The translations under genes were made by a program, and so were the position numbers. A model generated the notes under the pieces. That model was given only the letters and a program-made list of their open reading frames with translations. It did no database searches and was not told the DNA's origin. 64,000 nucleotides of DNA from Verrucomicrobiales bacterium. GTDB lineage: Bacteria > Verrucomicrobiota > Verrucomicrobiia > Verrucomicrobiales > DEV007. Positions 27,454-36,362 of this stretch are shown in pieces; positions within the stretch are counted from its first letter, which is position 1, and each line of letters begins with the position of its first letter. The stretch is taken from NCBI GenBank assembly GCA_029213265.1, contig JARGNG010000010.1:62001-126000 (forward strand). Direction: 5' to 3'.

Positions 27454-27917
27454 ATCCCCGGAAACTCGGTTCCCTCGTTGTTGTCCTCCATCTTTTTGAG
27501 GACAATGGACATGTCTTCGACCGCTTCCCAGACGTGTTCCGCGACAAAAATGGGCGCTTCCGCCTGGACTGCGAGAGCAATGCTATCACTGGGCCGGGCA
27601 TCAATTTCGACGATTTTCCGGGCCTGAAGTTCGTTTTCCGCCCCGATAATTAATCGGGCGAAATAGACCGTATCTGTAAAATCATTGATCACAACCCGCT
27701 CTACATGAGCTCCCAAGGCAACTAAAACGTCCCCGAATAGGTCATGCGTTTGAGGCCTTGGCTTGGGGGTTCCGTGAAGAAACATGTTAATCGCGGAACC
27801 CACTGAGTGGTCGACATAGATGACGAAGACTTTCTCGTCATTGCCCAGAAACACAGCCGATCCGGCGCTGGTGGCCAGCACATTCTTCACCTCAACTTCG
27901 ACGACTGATTTTTCCAT
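27450..27917 (-). CDS. Bifunctional nuclease family (DUF151) protein
   Basis: A 155-residue protein of the BFN/DUF151 family, with core AVFLGNDEKVFVIYVDHSVG and the diagnostic DARPSDSIALAVQAEAPIFV. Family members from plants and Thermotoga have been reported to cut DNA and RNA; in bacteria the role is not settled. ATG 27917 is chosen over the longer frame to 27965 because it puts the first beta strand (VVEVEVKNVL) at the start, as in relatives. It converges on the DUF1015 gene with a shared stop region. Confidence 0.88.
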   Translation of the reverse strand: MEKSVVEVEVKNVLATSAGSAVFLGNDEKVFVIYVDHSVGSAINMFLHGTPKPRPQTHDLFGDVLVALGAHVERVVINDFTDTVYFARLIIGAENELQARKIVEIDARPSDSIALAVQAEAPIFVAEHVWEAVEDMSIVLKKMEDNNEGTEFPGI

Positions 27918-27988
27918 TCGATTTCTCCAGTAACTATCGCGACCGAATCGCCGGTTGGCAAACACGGAGTCGGCCTATCCGGCGAATT

Positions 27989-28516
27989 TCAACCAGCCAT
28001 GGCATCACGATGCTCCGAAGCCACCTGAATGTATTTTTCCGCCCAGTGCCGCAACTCCCCCTGCTCCTCTGCGGAAAGCGACCTTACTACCTTCGCCGGT
28101 GAGCCCATCACGAGAGACCCCTCAGGAGCCTGAAACCCCTTTGTAACAAGGGATCCAGCCGCTACGATGCTCCGCGAACCGATCACAGCCTCGTCCATCA
28201 CAATCGCACCCATACCCACGAGCACCTCATCCCCGATCGTGCAGGCATGCAGAAGGGCTTTGTGCCCCACCGTCGTGAAGCTCCCCACATTTGTTCCCCG
28301 GTCGCTGGCCATATGAATCACGGTCCCGTCCTGAATATTCGTACCTTCCCCGATCACAATGGGGGAAATGTCGGCGCGGAGAACGCATTGATACCAAACA
28401 CTGGACTGTTCTCCCAGTGTGACATCGCCCAGAATATTGGCTCCCGGGGCAATGAAGACGCTTGTGGGAATGTCAGGGCTGGAACCGAGATGAGTGCAAA
28501 CGGGATTGGAGTTCAT
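27989..28516 (-). CDS. Gamma carbonic anhydrase-like hexapeptide protein
   Basis: A 175-residue left-handed beta-helix protein of the YrdA/PaaY/gamma-carbonic-anhydrase group. Hexapeptide repeats run from about 22 to 140 and the candidate metal ligands are the His in DGTVIHM and the two in GHKALLHACTIG. The C-terminal helix (ELRHWAEKYIQVA) is typical. Relatives bind zinc or iron and may hydrate CO2 or act as acyltransferases; activity here is not certain. It lies 71 bases downstream of the nuclease gene start in the same direction. Confidence 0.9.
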   Translation of the reverse strand: MNSNPVCTHLGSSPDIPTSVFIAPGANILGDVTLGEQSSVWYQCVLRADISPIVIGEGTNIQDGTVIHMASDRGTNVGSFTTVGHKALLHACTIGDEVLVGMGAIVMDEAVIGSRSIVAAGSLVTKGFQAPEGSLVMGSPAKVVRSLSAEEQGELRHWAEKYIQVASEHRDAMAG

Positions 28517-28578
28517 TTTTGTAAAAATCGGACAGGGTTGAAATGAGTTAGAATGGGAAGAAACCTGAAAATTTAAGC

Positions 28579-28607
28579 TTGCTAAAGTAAATTTCGGTTC
28601 ATAGTAA
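28579..28607 (+). promoter_or_regulatory. Possible promoter for the HU gene
   Basis: TTGCTA and TAGTAA are separated by 17 bases, about 107 bases before the HU start codon, in an AT-richer stretch. The match to a sigma-70 promoter is moderate. The region between it and the start codon would be a leader of about 100 bases. Confidence 0.3.
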
Positions 28608-28713
28608 GGGATTGAGACAAACGCTCAAACCGTTGATTTACGGAGGTTTCAACGAGAATCCACCGGAAAGAAGCGGCCTTACTAACTACCAGACTACAAC
28701 TACCAATTCGATT

Positions 28714-28989
28714 ATGAACAAGGGAGAACTCATTGAAGCAGTACAAAAATCACTCGGCGGAGACACCTCCAAGAAGGCTGCCGAAGCAGCAGTGAAGGCA
28801 GTGCTCGAAACCATCGCCAAAGGCGTTAAGAAAGACGGCAGCGTTCAGCTGATCGGATTCGGAACCTTTGAAGTACGGAAGCGCTCAGCCAGAACCGGTC
28901 GCAACCCCAAGACTGGCGAGACCATCAAGATCAAAGCGTCCAAGACGGTTGGCTTCAAGCCTTCGTCCGCGCTCAAAGGATCTCTCTAA
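28714..28989 (+). CDS. HU family DNA-binding protein
   Basis: A 91-residue histone-like protein starting MNKGELIEAVQKSL, with the family signature GFGTFEVRKRSARTGRNPKTGE and closing IKASKTVGFKPSSALK. It binds and bends DNA as a dimer in the nucleoid. The frame is open upstream to 28612, but ATG 28714 gives the normal length and start. It is a stand-alone gene with its own promoter candidate and a strong terminator. Confidence 0.96.
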   Translation: MNKGELIEAVQKSLGGDTSKKAAEAAVKAVLETIAKGVKKDGSVQLIGFGTFEVRKRSARTGRNPKTGETIKIKASKTVGFKPSSALKGSL

Positions 28990-29023
28990 GATCCTTTGCT
29001 GCTGACGATCTAAAATATCTCAA

Positions 29024-29054
29024 AGGCGCGACAGGCAACTGTCGCGCTTTTTTG
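29024..29054 (+). terminator. Rho-independent terminator of the HU gene
   Basis: Arms 29026-29034 and 29039-29047 (GCGCGACAG/CTGTCGCGC) pair perfectly with a GCAA tetraloop, followed by six T. It lies 35 bases after the HU stop. Confidence 0.92.
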
Positions 29055-29108
29055 TGTCTGGACACTCTCCAGGTTTCGCCAGCGCCGCCTGTCCTCCCCT
29101 TCTGCTAA

Positions 29109-29459
29109 TCAGTCTTCCTCCCGAGGCACCGGGATCGCTTCGCACTTCTCTTTCCATCCCGGGAAATTCCATTCGTTCGGAAAACCGGCGCATTGCCCAG
29201 GCTTGACCGGCTGGATCGTGCACTCGATTCCCTCGAGAAAAATGCATTCCCCGTTGGGCTTGTCGATCAAGGTGAGTCCGGCACGGTTGAGCCTGAGGTC
29301 TGTGAATTCCGCCACGAAATCGTAGAGCGGCATTTCAAGGTGCCCCGCGATCTTCTTCACCTCTTCATCCGTGACCGGAACCTCACCATGCCATCTGCAA
29401 CAGTTTCCGCAACGCTGGCATTCATAACGAACGCCTTCTTCCATGTCGTACAAGCTCAA
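29109..29459 (-). CDS. YkgJ-family cysteine cluster protein
   Basis: A 116-residue protein with an N-terminal cluster C14, C17, C20, C21 (ECQRCGNCCRWHG) and later cysteines in NGECIFL, IECTIQ and PGQCAGFP. The arrangement matches the YkgJ zinc- or iron-chelating family, sometimes annotated as flagellin methylase related. No specific function is known. It is divergent from mreB with a 192-base gap. Confidence 0.87.
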   Translation of the reverse strand: MSLYDMEEGVRYECQRCGNCCRWHGEVPVTDEEVKKIAGHLEMPLYDFVAEFTDLRLNRAGLTLIDKPNGECIFLEGIECTIQPVKPGQCAGFPNEWNFPGWKEKCEAIPVPREED

Positions 29460-29651
29460 TTCGGTAAAGGGAGTCGGTCGAAATATGGACGAATTGCCAC
29501 AAAAAGTCGAATTCCCCGGCTTTTTTTCGCACAGAGACTTCTGGTCCGGTGGAAAAATGGATTCCGCGTGTTACCTTCTCCTCTTTTTACACCGCTTCCC
29601 AGGATGCCGATCTAACAGGTTGGCGTTCTATCTATTTGTGGCACTCTCCTT

Positions 29652-30683
29652 ATGATCAGCAAAATCATCGGCGCTTTCTCCAGCGACATTGGCGTTGACC
29701 TCGGCACAGCGAATACTCTGGTCTATGTCCGCGACCAGGGGATCGTCCTTCGTGAGCCCTCTGTTGTCGCCGTAAAGTCCGGCACGAATCTGGTCCTCGC
29801 CGTTGGCGACGACGCCAAGCGAATGCTCGGACGAACTCCGGGTAACATTGTCGCGATCCGCCCTCTTCGCGACGGAGTGATTGCAGACTACGAAGTGACC
29901 GAGGCGATGCTTCGCCATTTTATCCGGAAAGTTCACAACCGCAGAAACTGGATCCGCCCCCGCATTGTCATTGCGGTTCCCTCCGGTATTACCGAGGTCG
30001 AAAAACGAGCCGTAAATGAGTCCGCTGCTGCTGCCGGAGCGCGCGAAGTGCACCTCATCGAAGAGCCCATGGCCGCTGCGATCGGAGTGGGACTCCCCGT
30101 GCAGGAGGCGGCCGCCAACATGATCGTCGACATCGGCGGTGGAACGACTGAAATCGCGATCATTTCCCTCTACGGTCTCGTCTACAGCCGCAGCGTGCGG
30201 GTTGCCGGAGATGAGCTGGACGAAGCCATTATTCAGTTCATGCGTCGCGCTTACAACCTGATGATCGGGGAACGCACCGCCGAAGAAATCAAGATCCGGA
30301 TGGGGTCGGCCTACCCCCAAGCCAAAGAAACCACGGTCGAAGTGAAAGGCCGTGATCTCGTCGCAGGGCTCCCGAAGACCATCAAAGTGACGTCTTCCGA
30401 AATCCGCGAGGCACTGATGGATCCGCTCAATATCATCATCGAGTCCATTCGGGTGACTCTGGAGCGCTGTCCACCGGAACTGTCTGCGGACCTTGTCGAC
30501 CGGGGCATTATGCTGGCGGGCGGTGGCGCCCTTCTCACCGGGATCGATCAACTCATTTCGGAGGAAACGGGACTTCCCGTTCACGTGGCGGAAGATCCTC
30601 TCAGCGCGGTCGCCGAGGGAACGGGAAAGCTTCTCGATGAACTGGATTTCCTGAAAAAGGTATCCCAGCCCGGCCGGACTTAG
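29652..30683 (+). CDS. mreB: Rod shape-determining protein MreB
   Basis: A 343-residue actin homologue. Phosphate-1 loop [11 protein letters not shown] (about 16-26), phosphate-2 [13 protein letters not shown] (about 159-171), adenosine loop [12 protein letters not shown] (about 298-309), and the N-terminal amphipathic segment that binds the membrane are all present. It forms filaments that guide lateral wall synthesis. It heads mreB-mreC-mreD-PBP2, with a 40-base gap to mreC. Its presence with PBP2 supports a peptidoglycan-walled verrucomicrobial host. Confidence 0.97.
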   Translation: MISKIIGAFSSDIGVDLGTANTLVYVRDQGIVLREPSVVAVKSGTNLVLAVGDDAKRMLGRTPGNIVAIRPLRDGVIADYEVTEAMLRHFIRKVHNRRNWIRPRIVIAVPSGITEVEKRAVNESAAAAGAREVHLIEEPMAAAIGVGLPVQEAAANMIVDIGGGTTEIAIISLYGLVYSRSVRVAGDELDEAIIQFMRRAYNLMIGERTAEEIKIRMGSAYPQAKETTVEVKGRDLVAGLPKTIKVTSSEIREALMDPLNIIIESIRVTLERCPPELSADLVDRGIMLAGGGALLTGIDQLISEETGLPVHVAEDPLSAVAEGTGKLLDELDFLKKVSQPGRT

Positions 30684-30723
30684 AATTCCAGCCCCTTCCT
30701 TTACGCCCTGCGTCTGACTGTAT

Positions 30724-31638
30724 ATGAGCCGACTGAATATCATCTTTCTGATCGTATTCGTTGCGCTTTTAGTCGCGATCACTCTTTTCAGCCCCGAAAC
30801 GGTTTCCCGGGTCCAAAGCGGGGCCATGGTCGCTTTTCGCCCCTTCATGAAAGCTTCCAGCAGGTTGGAAACCGGCGTCGAGACAGTCGGGACCGAGTCT
30901 TTGAGCCATTCTCAGCTCAGCGAAATGGTGGAGGAGCTGAAGCGCGAGCGAAACCGTCTCAAACTGGAGGTCATTCAGCTCGACGAAATTGTGCGTGAGA
31001 ACAACCAACTGCGCCGGGCCCTTCAATATATTGAGAAAGAACCGCTATCCGTTCTCGCGACGCGCGTCATCAGCCGCAAGCCGTCGAACTGGTACAACAC
31101 CATGGTGATTGACAAAGGAAGCGCCCATGGCATCGAGGTCGATAGCCCGGTGATTGTTCCGGTTGGCGAAGACGCCGGGCTCGTTGGAAAAGTCTCCGAG
31201 GTGATCGGGAAAAACTCCGCCGTTGTCCTGCTGCTCACGGATGAAATGTGCCAGGTTTCCGCGAAGTTGCAGAACACCCAGGAGCAGGGAATCCTCAATG
31301 GCCAGCGCGGAGCTCTTAGAACGATGCCGAATCTCCGCCTGCGTTACCTTTCCCGCGAAGCGGAAGTCGCTGCGGGCCGAAAGGTGGTCAGCTCAGGGAC
31401 TGGCGGCCTGTTTCCGCCTGATCTGCTGCTTGGGGAGGTGCTCAGCTTTGAGATCGGCTCGATCGACGCGGAGGCGACCGTCAAACCGAGCGTGAATTTT
31501 GAAGAACTGATCGACGTTTTCGTCGTTCTTCCCGTCAGGGATCCCGAAGAGGAGGAACTGGACGATCCATCCGGTGCAGCTTTGCCGAAAGAACCTGCTT
31601 CCTCTCCGGATCCGAAGGCCGTGGAGAGAAAACAATGA
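30724..31638 (+). CDS. mreC: Rod shape-determining protein MreC
   Basis: A 304-residue bitopic protein: one N-terminal membrane helix (about 4-20), a coiled coil (about 55-95) and the MreC beta-domains (about 100-265), with KPSNWYNTMVIDKGSAHG and SSGTGGLFPPDLLLGEV as family blocks. An acidic, Pro-rich tail (about 268-304) is probably disordered. It links MreB to PBP2 in the periplasm. It ends in a 4-base ATGA overlap with the next gene. Confidence 0.95.
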   Translation: MSRLNIIFLIVFVALLVAITLFSPETVSRVQSGAMVAFRPFMKASSRLETGVETVGTESLSHSQLSEMVEELKRERNRLKLEVIQLDEIVRENNQLRRALQYIEKEPLSVLATRVISRKPSNWYNTMVIDKGSAHGIEVDSPVIVPVGEDAGLVGKVSEVIGKNSAVVLLLTDEMCQVSAKLQNTQEQGILNGQRGALRTMPNLRLRYLSREAEVAAGRKVVSSGTGGLFPPDLLLGEVLSFEIGSIDAEATVKPSVNFEELIDVFVVLPVRDPEEEELDDPSGAALPKEPASSPDPKAVERKQ

Positions 31639-32228
31639 GGTTTTTCCTGTGTATCATCGGGCTGCTCGCCGCCTCCTTCTTTGTGCAGGAATTCATTCCC
31701 GCCTTCGAATGGGCTTATGCCGCCCGCCTGCTCATCGTGCACATCACCTTTCTCGCTGTCGCGGTGGCAGTCCCCTTCCCCGCCATGCTCACCTTCGCGA
31801 TGATTACCGGTTTCCTATGGGACGCCCGGTATCACATGCCCCTGTATCTCCCCGATGCGATCGGCGGCGTGCTGACCCAGGCGGAGTTGCCTTTCGGATT
31901 TACCATTTTCATCTTCGGGCTCACGGGAGCCCTCATTCAGGGAGTTCGCCCCCTCTTTCGTCGCGGACGATGGGAGCTTCCAGTCCTTATGATCGGTATC
32001 TGCACTTCTCTCGCACTCCTGATCGAATATCTCGTGATCAGCTTTCATCGCGGCGGACTCGAAATCCCACCTGAATTTTGGTGGAAACTCCTCATGACGG
32101 GATTGTTTTCTGCTCTTGTTTCCCCGTTTTTGCTGCTATTGTTAAGTCGACTCGCCAGTCGCACCCGCTATCGGTTGCGAACAGAAGGCTTAAAACGACG
32201 ACATAACTACGATGGTGACGCACTTTAG
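31635..32228 (+). CDS. mreD: MreD-like rod shape membrane protein
   Basis: A 197-residue polytopic membrane protein with about five spans, in the MreD position between mreC and PBP2, overlapping both (4 and 17 bases). MreD is poorly conserved, so the call rests on size, topology and gene order more than on sequence. It would act with MreC and PBP2 in the elongasome. Confidence 0.75.
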   Translation: MRFFLCIIGLLAASFFVQEFIPAFEWAYAARLLIVHITFLAVAVAVPFPAMLTFAMITGFLWDARYHMPLYLPDAIGGVLTQAELPFGFTIFIFGLTGALIQGVRPLFRRGRWELPVLMIGICTSLALLIEYLVISFHRGGLEIPPEFWWKLLMTGLFSALVSPFLLLLLSRLASRTRYRLRTEGLKRRHNYDGDAL

Positions 32229-34383
32229 AGTCCGGCTCTACCTACTGGCCCTCTTCGTGATGGCAGGGTTCAGCCTGCTCGTGTACCGCCTTTACCAAAT
32301 TCAGGTCGTAGAGCACGAGCACTACGCGTCCCGGGTCCCGGGTAGCAAGTTCGAATCCGTTCGAATCCCGGGTATTCGCGGGGAAATCAAGGACCGGAAC
32401 GGACTTACCCTCGTCGACAGCACCCCGAATTACGAGCTCCGGCTCAACCTCCGGGAAATCGTCGAGGCGTATCTCAAGACTCATGAAAGTCTTCCGAAAT
32501 ATACCTGGGAGCGATTTGACAGCTACGGGCAGCGCCAGAAAAAGACCGAAACCGACATCGTCAAAGTTGTCGAGGAAACGGTCTTCCCCGGATTGCAGGA
32601 ACTTGGGATGCTGGCGGACTACAGTACCAGTTCGATGCGGGTTCACTACCGGTCCACGAGGGGAATTGTGCCCTTCACCTATCGCCGGGACCTCAGTTTC
32701 AGAGAATTCGCCCGGTTTGCGGAGAACAACATCGGAATCCCGGGGGTTACCGTTTCGCGCACGGGACGCCGCCGCTACCTCTACGATTCCCTTGCCTGCC
32801 ACATTCTTGGCTACATGAACCTTGCTGATATCGATCAGGTTCCGGAAGACAAGAAGGCAGAATTTAATTATTACGTCGGCGACGACTACGGAGTCATGGG
32901 CATCGAGAAGACGATGGATCACTATCTCCAGGGAAAACCCGGAAAGCTTGTGATCGAGAAAAACGAAAAGGGGAAAATTGTCGGTGAGGTAAGCCGGACC
33001 TCCGCAATGCCCGGTTCCGACGTCTATCTCACGATCGATGCGAGAATTCAGGCCATCACCGAACGCAGCCTGCGCAAGGTGGGCCGCGGTGCTGCTGTCG
33101 TGATCGAACCGAAAACGGGGGAGATTCTCGCCATCGCGTCCGTCCCTTCTTTCAATCCCAATGTTTTCATTCCCGAGGTCAATATCGACGACTGGAAGCG
33201 CTACACCGAGGATCCAACCAGCCCCATGTTCAGTCGGGCGATCAACCCCTACTCACCGGGTTCCACCTGTAAAATCCCGATCGCCCTTGCCGGCTGTCTT
33301 TCCGAATCCTGGAAGTACCGTTTCAGTTGCGGGGGCGGAGCTCACTACGGGAACAAATTCATGAAGTGCTGGTCTTCCGGTCACGGCTCCGTTGATGTCA
33401 GCACCGCGATCAAAGTGAGCTGCAACGGCTTTTTCTACCGCTATGCCAATCACACTGGAATTCGCAATATCCAGACCGTGACCGGCCTGCTCGGGATGGG
33501 AAAAAAGACCGGCATCAAGATTACCGGCGAAAACCCCGGAAACATTCCGTCCCCCGAGTGGCTGAGAATGCAGGGACTCCTCTGGAGTGATGCCTTCACC
33601 GCTCTCGTTGCGATCGGGCAGGGAGCAACGGAAGCCAGCCCTCTGCAAATGGCATCGGTCACCGGCACGGTCGCAAACGGCGGCAAAGTCTACCAGCCTC
33701 GACTCATCAAAAAGGTGGTGGAGAAGAACGGTGAAATCGTTTCTGAGGATCCTCCCGAAATCAAAGCCGACCTGACGAAAGAAGGCATCACGGCCGAGCA
33801 GATTGAGATCGTTAAGCGCGGTATGTGGCGGGTTGTCAATGAAGGCGGCGGGACTGCCGGACGCGCCAAATCCGAATTCACGGTGCTCTCAGGAAAAACC
33901 GGCACGGCACAGACTGCCAATCCTCTTCAGCCGACCAACGCGTGGTTCATTTCATTCGCTCCCTACGACGATCCCAAATACGCCGTGTGTGTGTTTGTCG
34001 AAAATGGCAACTCGGGAGGAGGCGCGGCATCCCCGATCGCGAAGCGGATCATCGAAGACGCCACCACTTTGGAACAGGGACGTGAAGTTGAGGTCACCGC
34101 ATTGCCTGAGGCCATCGGCCGAACCGATCGCGTGATCAGTGTTTCTTTCGACAACTCGGATCTCGATGCCTTTGCCATGGCAAGCGAGGAAACGTCAGTC
34201 GATGTCACCGCCTTTGTTCCCGAGTCGCTGCAGCAGCGACGCACCTATCGTCCGGTGAGCGGGCTTGCCAGCCCGACCATCAAAAAATCCACCGACCGTC
34301 GCGGTCAGGTGGGAAGTATGAATTCCAAGCCGAAGCCAAAGTTTCGCCCTTTCCAATGGTTGAAACGGAAAAAAAACAGATAA
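32212..34383 (+). CDS. mrdA: Penicillin-binding protein 2 (elongasome transpeptidase)
   Basis: A 723-residue class B PBP. One N-terminal membrane helix (about 8-24), dimerisation domain (about 50-240; IPGIRGEIKDRNG is the entry motif), transpeptidase domain with SxxK in YSPGSTCKIP, SxN in VSCNGFFY and KTG in LSGKTGTAQT. Catalytic motifs are intact, so it should cross-link peptidoglycan during elongation. It is about 100 residues longer than usual because of a C-terminal tail (about 620-723) that is polar and ends in a strongly basic run (PFQWLKRKKNR). No rodA gene is beside it. Confidence 0.95.
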   Translation: MVTHFRVRLYLLALFVMAGFSLLVYRLYQIQVVEHEHYASRVPGSKFESVRIPGIRGEIKDRNGLTLVDSTPNYELRLNLREIVEAYLKTHESLPKYTWERFDSYGQRQKKTETDIVKVVEETVFPGLQELGMLADYSTSSMRVHYRSTRGIVPFTYRRDLSFREFARFAENNIGIPGVTVSRTGRRRYLYDSLACHILGYMNLADIDQVPEDKKAEFNYYVGDDYGVMGIEKTMDHYLQGKPGKLVIEKNEKGKIVGEVSRTSAMPGSDVYLTIDARIQAITERSLRKVGRGAAVVIEPKTGEILAIASVPSFNPNVFIPEVNIDDWKRYTEDPTSPMFSRAINPYSPGSTCKIPIALAGCLSESWKYRFSCGGGAHYGNKFMKCWSSGHGSVDVSTAIKVSCNGFFYRYANHTGIRNIQTVTGLLGMGKKTGIKITGENPGNIPSPEWLRMQGLLWSDAFTALVAIGQGATEASPLQMASVTGTVANGGKVYQPRLIKKVVEKNGEIVSEDPPEIKADLTKEGITAEQIEIVKRGMWRVVNEGGGTAGRAKSEFTVLSGKTGTAQTANPLQPTNAWFISFAPYDDPKYAVCVFVENGNSGGGAASPIAKRIIEDATTLEQGREVEVTALPEAIGRTDRVISVSFDNSDLDAFAMASEETSVDVTAFVPESLQQRRTYRPVSGLASPTIKKSTDRRGQVGSMNSKPKPKFRPFQWLKRKKNR

Positions 34384-34413
34384 CGCCTTCGATGGAATTT
34401 TTTCTCTATTGTT

Positions 34414-34432
34414 GCCGTCTACTCCAGACGGC
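34414..34432 (+). other. Hairpin in the leader of the RNase E/G gene
   Basis: GCCGTCT-ACTCC-AGACGGC is a perfect 7-base stem located 31 bases after the PBP2 stop and 121 bases before the RNase start. There is no following T tract, so it is not a good terminator. A leader hairpin is of interest because E. coli rne is autoregulated through hairpins in its 5-prime leader; here this is only inference. Confidence 0.4.
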
Positions 34433-34552
34433 GTCCCACCCCGTCGGCCAAGCTGAATTCCAATCAGTGATCCCGCCGACTCTTTCTGTGTTTTCCTCCC
34501 AATCCGGGCGGAATTTCACAATCTCTATTTCTAACCATTCTCAAAAAGAATC

Positions 34553-36178
34553 ATGTTCAGTAAAATCCGTAAGTTTTTTGGTCCCAAGAAGTTAGCCGAA
34601 GGAAACAAAATTGTCGTCAATTGTGAAAAGCTCGAAACCCGTGTCGCTCTCCTCGAGCAGGGTTCGCTTGAAGAATATACCGTGGAGCGGGTCAACGATG
34701 AAAATATCGTAGGCTCCATTTTCAAAGGTATCGTTCGAAACATTGAGCCCGGCCTCAATGCCATGTTTGTCGACATTGGCTTTGAGAAGAATGCTTTTCT
34801 TCACTTCTGGGATGCCATCCCCGAAGCCCTCGACGCCGGCCTCGAACCCATTCAACGGGGTGGCAAAGGTGGCGGTGGCAATAACCAGAACCAGGGGGTC
34901 GGTGGCAAAGGAAAGGGCAAAGGTCGCCCCAAAAAGCGTCGCATTCAGTCCAAGGACATCCCCTCCCTCTATCCCGTGGGGTCAGAGGTCCTCGTCCAGG
35001 TAACGAAAGGGCCGATCGGAACCAAGGGCCCCAGAATCACCACGAATATTTCCCTGCCGGGTCGCTACATGGTTCTCATGCCGCGCAACGACCAACTCGG
35101 TATTTCCCGGAAAATTGAGGACCCGAAAGAGAGGGCCCGCCTTCGCAAGATCATGGGGGAAAAGCTCACCGTCCCGGACAAAATGGGAGTGATTCTCCGC
35201 ACCGTGTCCGCGGGTCAAAAGGTCCGCTATTTTGTCCGCGACCTTGCCATCCTTCTCGACGAGTGGGACGAGATCGACGAAAAATCGGCCGAATGCAAGG
35301 CACCCGCCTGTGTCTTCAAAGAGCCCGACCTCATCGAGCGTACCGTCCGGGACATTCTCACCGATGAGATCGACGAAGTGCTCTGTGACGACGCCGAATC
35401 CGTCGAGCGGATGAAAGACCTCATCGGAATCATCTCCCGCCGGTCGAAAAAGAAAATCCAGCTTTTCCAGAGTCCGACTCCGATTTTTGAAAAACTGGGA
35501 ATCCAGCGCCAAATCGACGACGCGTTTTACCGGCAGGTTTGGCTCCCCAGCGGTGGCTATCTCGTAATCGACGAAACCGAGGCCATGATCGCCGTCGACG
35601 TCAACACGGGACGGGCCAAAAATCAGGACAAGATGATCCTGCAAACCAACATCGAGGCAGCCGAAGAAGTGGCCCGTCAACTCCGCCTGCGAAATATCGG
35701 CGGCTTGATTGTGGTCGACTTTATCGACATGCGAGCGCGCCGTGATCAAATGGCCGTTTACAAAGTCATGAGGGAACGTCTGCGCAATGACAAGGCGAAG
35801 ACGCAAGCCCTTCAGATTTCCCAGTTGGGTCTGATGGAAATGACCCGACAGCGCCTTAATGAAAGCCTCAACATTACCGTTAACGAGCCCTGCCACTACT
35901 GCCAGGGTCGGGGAATGGTGAAGAGCGCCGAGTCCATGAGCGTGGAACTTCAGCGCCGGATCAACGGGGTTCTTGCGAAAGGCGAAGGTTCCCACAGCGA
36001 ACTGGTTGTCATTCTGCACCCGGACGTGATGGAACGCCTCCGGACCCACGACGGCGAACTCTTTGTCGAACTGGAACGCCGCCACAATGCGCGGCTCACC
36101 TTCCGAAGCGACGCATCCTACTACCGCGAGCAGGTGGTTATCGCGGATGCCAAGACGCAGAAGGAGATTCGTGAATAA
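34553..36178 (+). CDS. rng: Ribonuclease E/G family endoribonuclease
   Basis: A 541-residue single-strand endoribonuclease. An S1 domain (about 40-165) contains a Gly/Lys-rich insertion (about 101-130, GGKGGGGNN and GGKGKGKGRPKKRR). The catalytic DNase-I-like region carries the metal-binding aspartates in YLVIDETEAMIAVDVNTG and GLIVVDFIDMRA. The zinc-link is PCHYCQGRG. Length and absence of a long C-terminal scaffold region fit RNase G rather than full RNase E. Location after the mre genes parallels the mreBCD-rng order of E. coli. It is followed by a strong terminator. Confidence 0.94.
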   Translation: MFSKIRKFFGPKKLAEGNKIVVNCEKLETRVALLEQGSLEEYTVERVNDENIVGSIFKGIVRNIEPGLNAMFVDIGFEKNAFLHFWDAIPEALDAGLEPIQRGGKGGGGNNQNQGVGGKGKGKGRPKKRRIQSKDIPSLYPVGSEVLVQVTKGPIGTKGPRITTNISLPGRYMVLMPRNDQLGISRKIEDPKERARLRKIMGEKLTVPDKMGVILRTVSAGQKVRYFVRDLAILLDEWDEIDEKSAECKAPACVFKEPDLIERTVRDILTDEIDEVLCDDAESVERMKDLIGIISRRSKKKIQLFQSPTPIFEKLGIQRQIDDAFYRQVWLPSGGYLVIDETEAMIAVDVNTGRAKNQDKMILQTNIEAAEEVARQLRLRNIGGLIVVDFIDMRARRDQMAVYKVMRERLRNDKAKTQALQISQLGLMEMTRQRLNESLNITVNEPCHYCQGRGMVKSAESMSVELQRRINGVLAKGEGSHSELVVILHPDVMERLRTHDGELFVELERRHNARLTFRSDASYYREQVVIADAKTQKEIRE

Positions 36179-36211
36179 CGGAGCCTGATGGTTTCCATAT
36201 CGCACTCAGAG

Positions 36212-36238
36212 AAAGCCGGGAATTTCCCGGCTTTTTTC
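36212..36238 (+). terminator. Rho-independent terminator of the RNase gene
   Basis: Arms 36212-36220 and 36226-36234 (AAAGCCGGG/CCCGGCTTT) with loop AATTT and a T tract through 36237. It closes the mre-rng region. Confidence 0.9.
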
Positions 36239-36269
36239 TTTTCCGAAGGAAAGCCGCAATTTTTTCTGA

Positions 36270-36298
36270 TTGGATGGCGATTTGATTCGTCCTATAAA
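36270..36298 (+). promoter_or_regulatory. Sigma-70-like promoter for the SH3-like secreted protein
   Basis: TTGGAT (36270-36275) and TATAAA (36293-36298) are separated by exactly 17 bases and lie 65 bases before the ATG at 36363, just after the rng terminator. This is the best -35/-10 match I found in the window. Confidence 0.55.
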
Positions 36299-36362
36299 CA
36301 GGGGAGAGATCTGTACTCCGGGAATCTCCCGAACCCTTGCTCCCCTCCACCCCCTGACATCC

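Noticed and set aside
29628-30848. A 406-codon open frame opposite mreB
   Set aside because: It spans mreB and both flanks, has no recognisable family and arises from codon bias in mreB.
32341-32375. T-loop-like GTTCGAATCC sequences resembling part of a tRNA gene
   Set aside because: They are inside the PBP2 coding sequence, occur twice within 20 bases as codon pairs, and no acceptor or anticodon stem is present.
34982-36205. A 407-codon open frame opposite the RNase E/G gene
   Set aside because: Shadow frame; the sense protein has all catalytic motifs while the antisense product resembles nothing.
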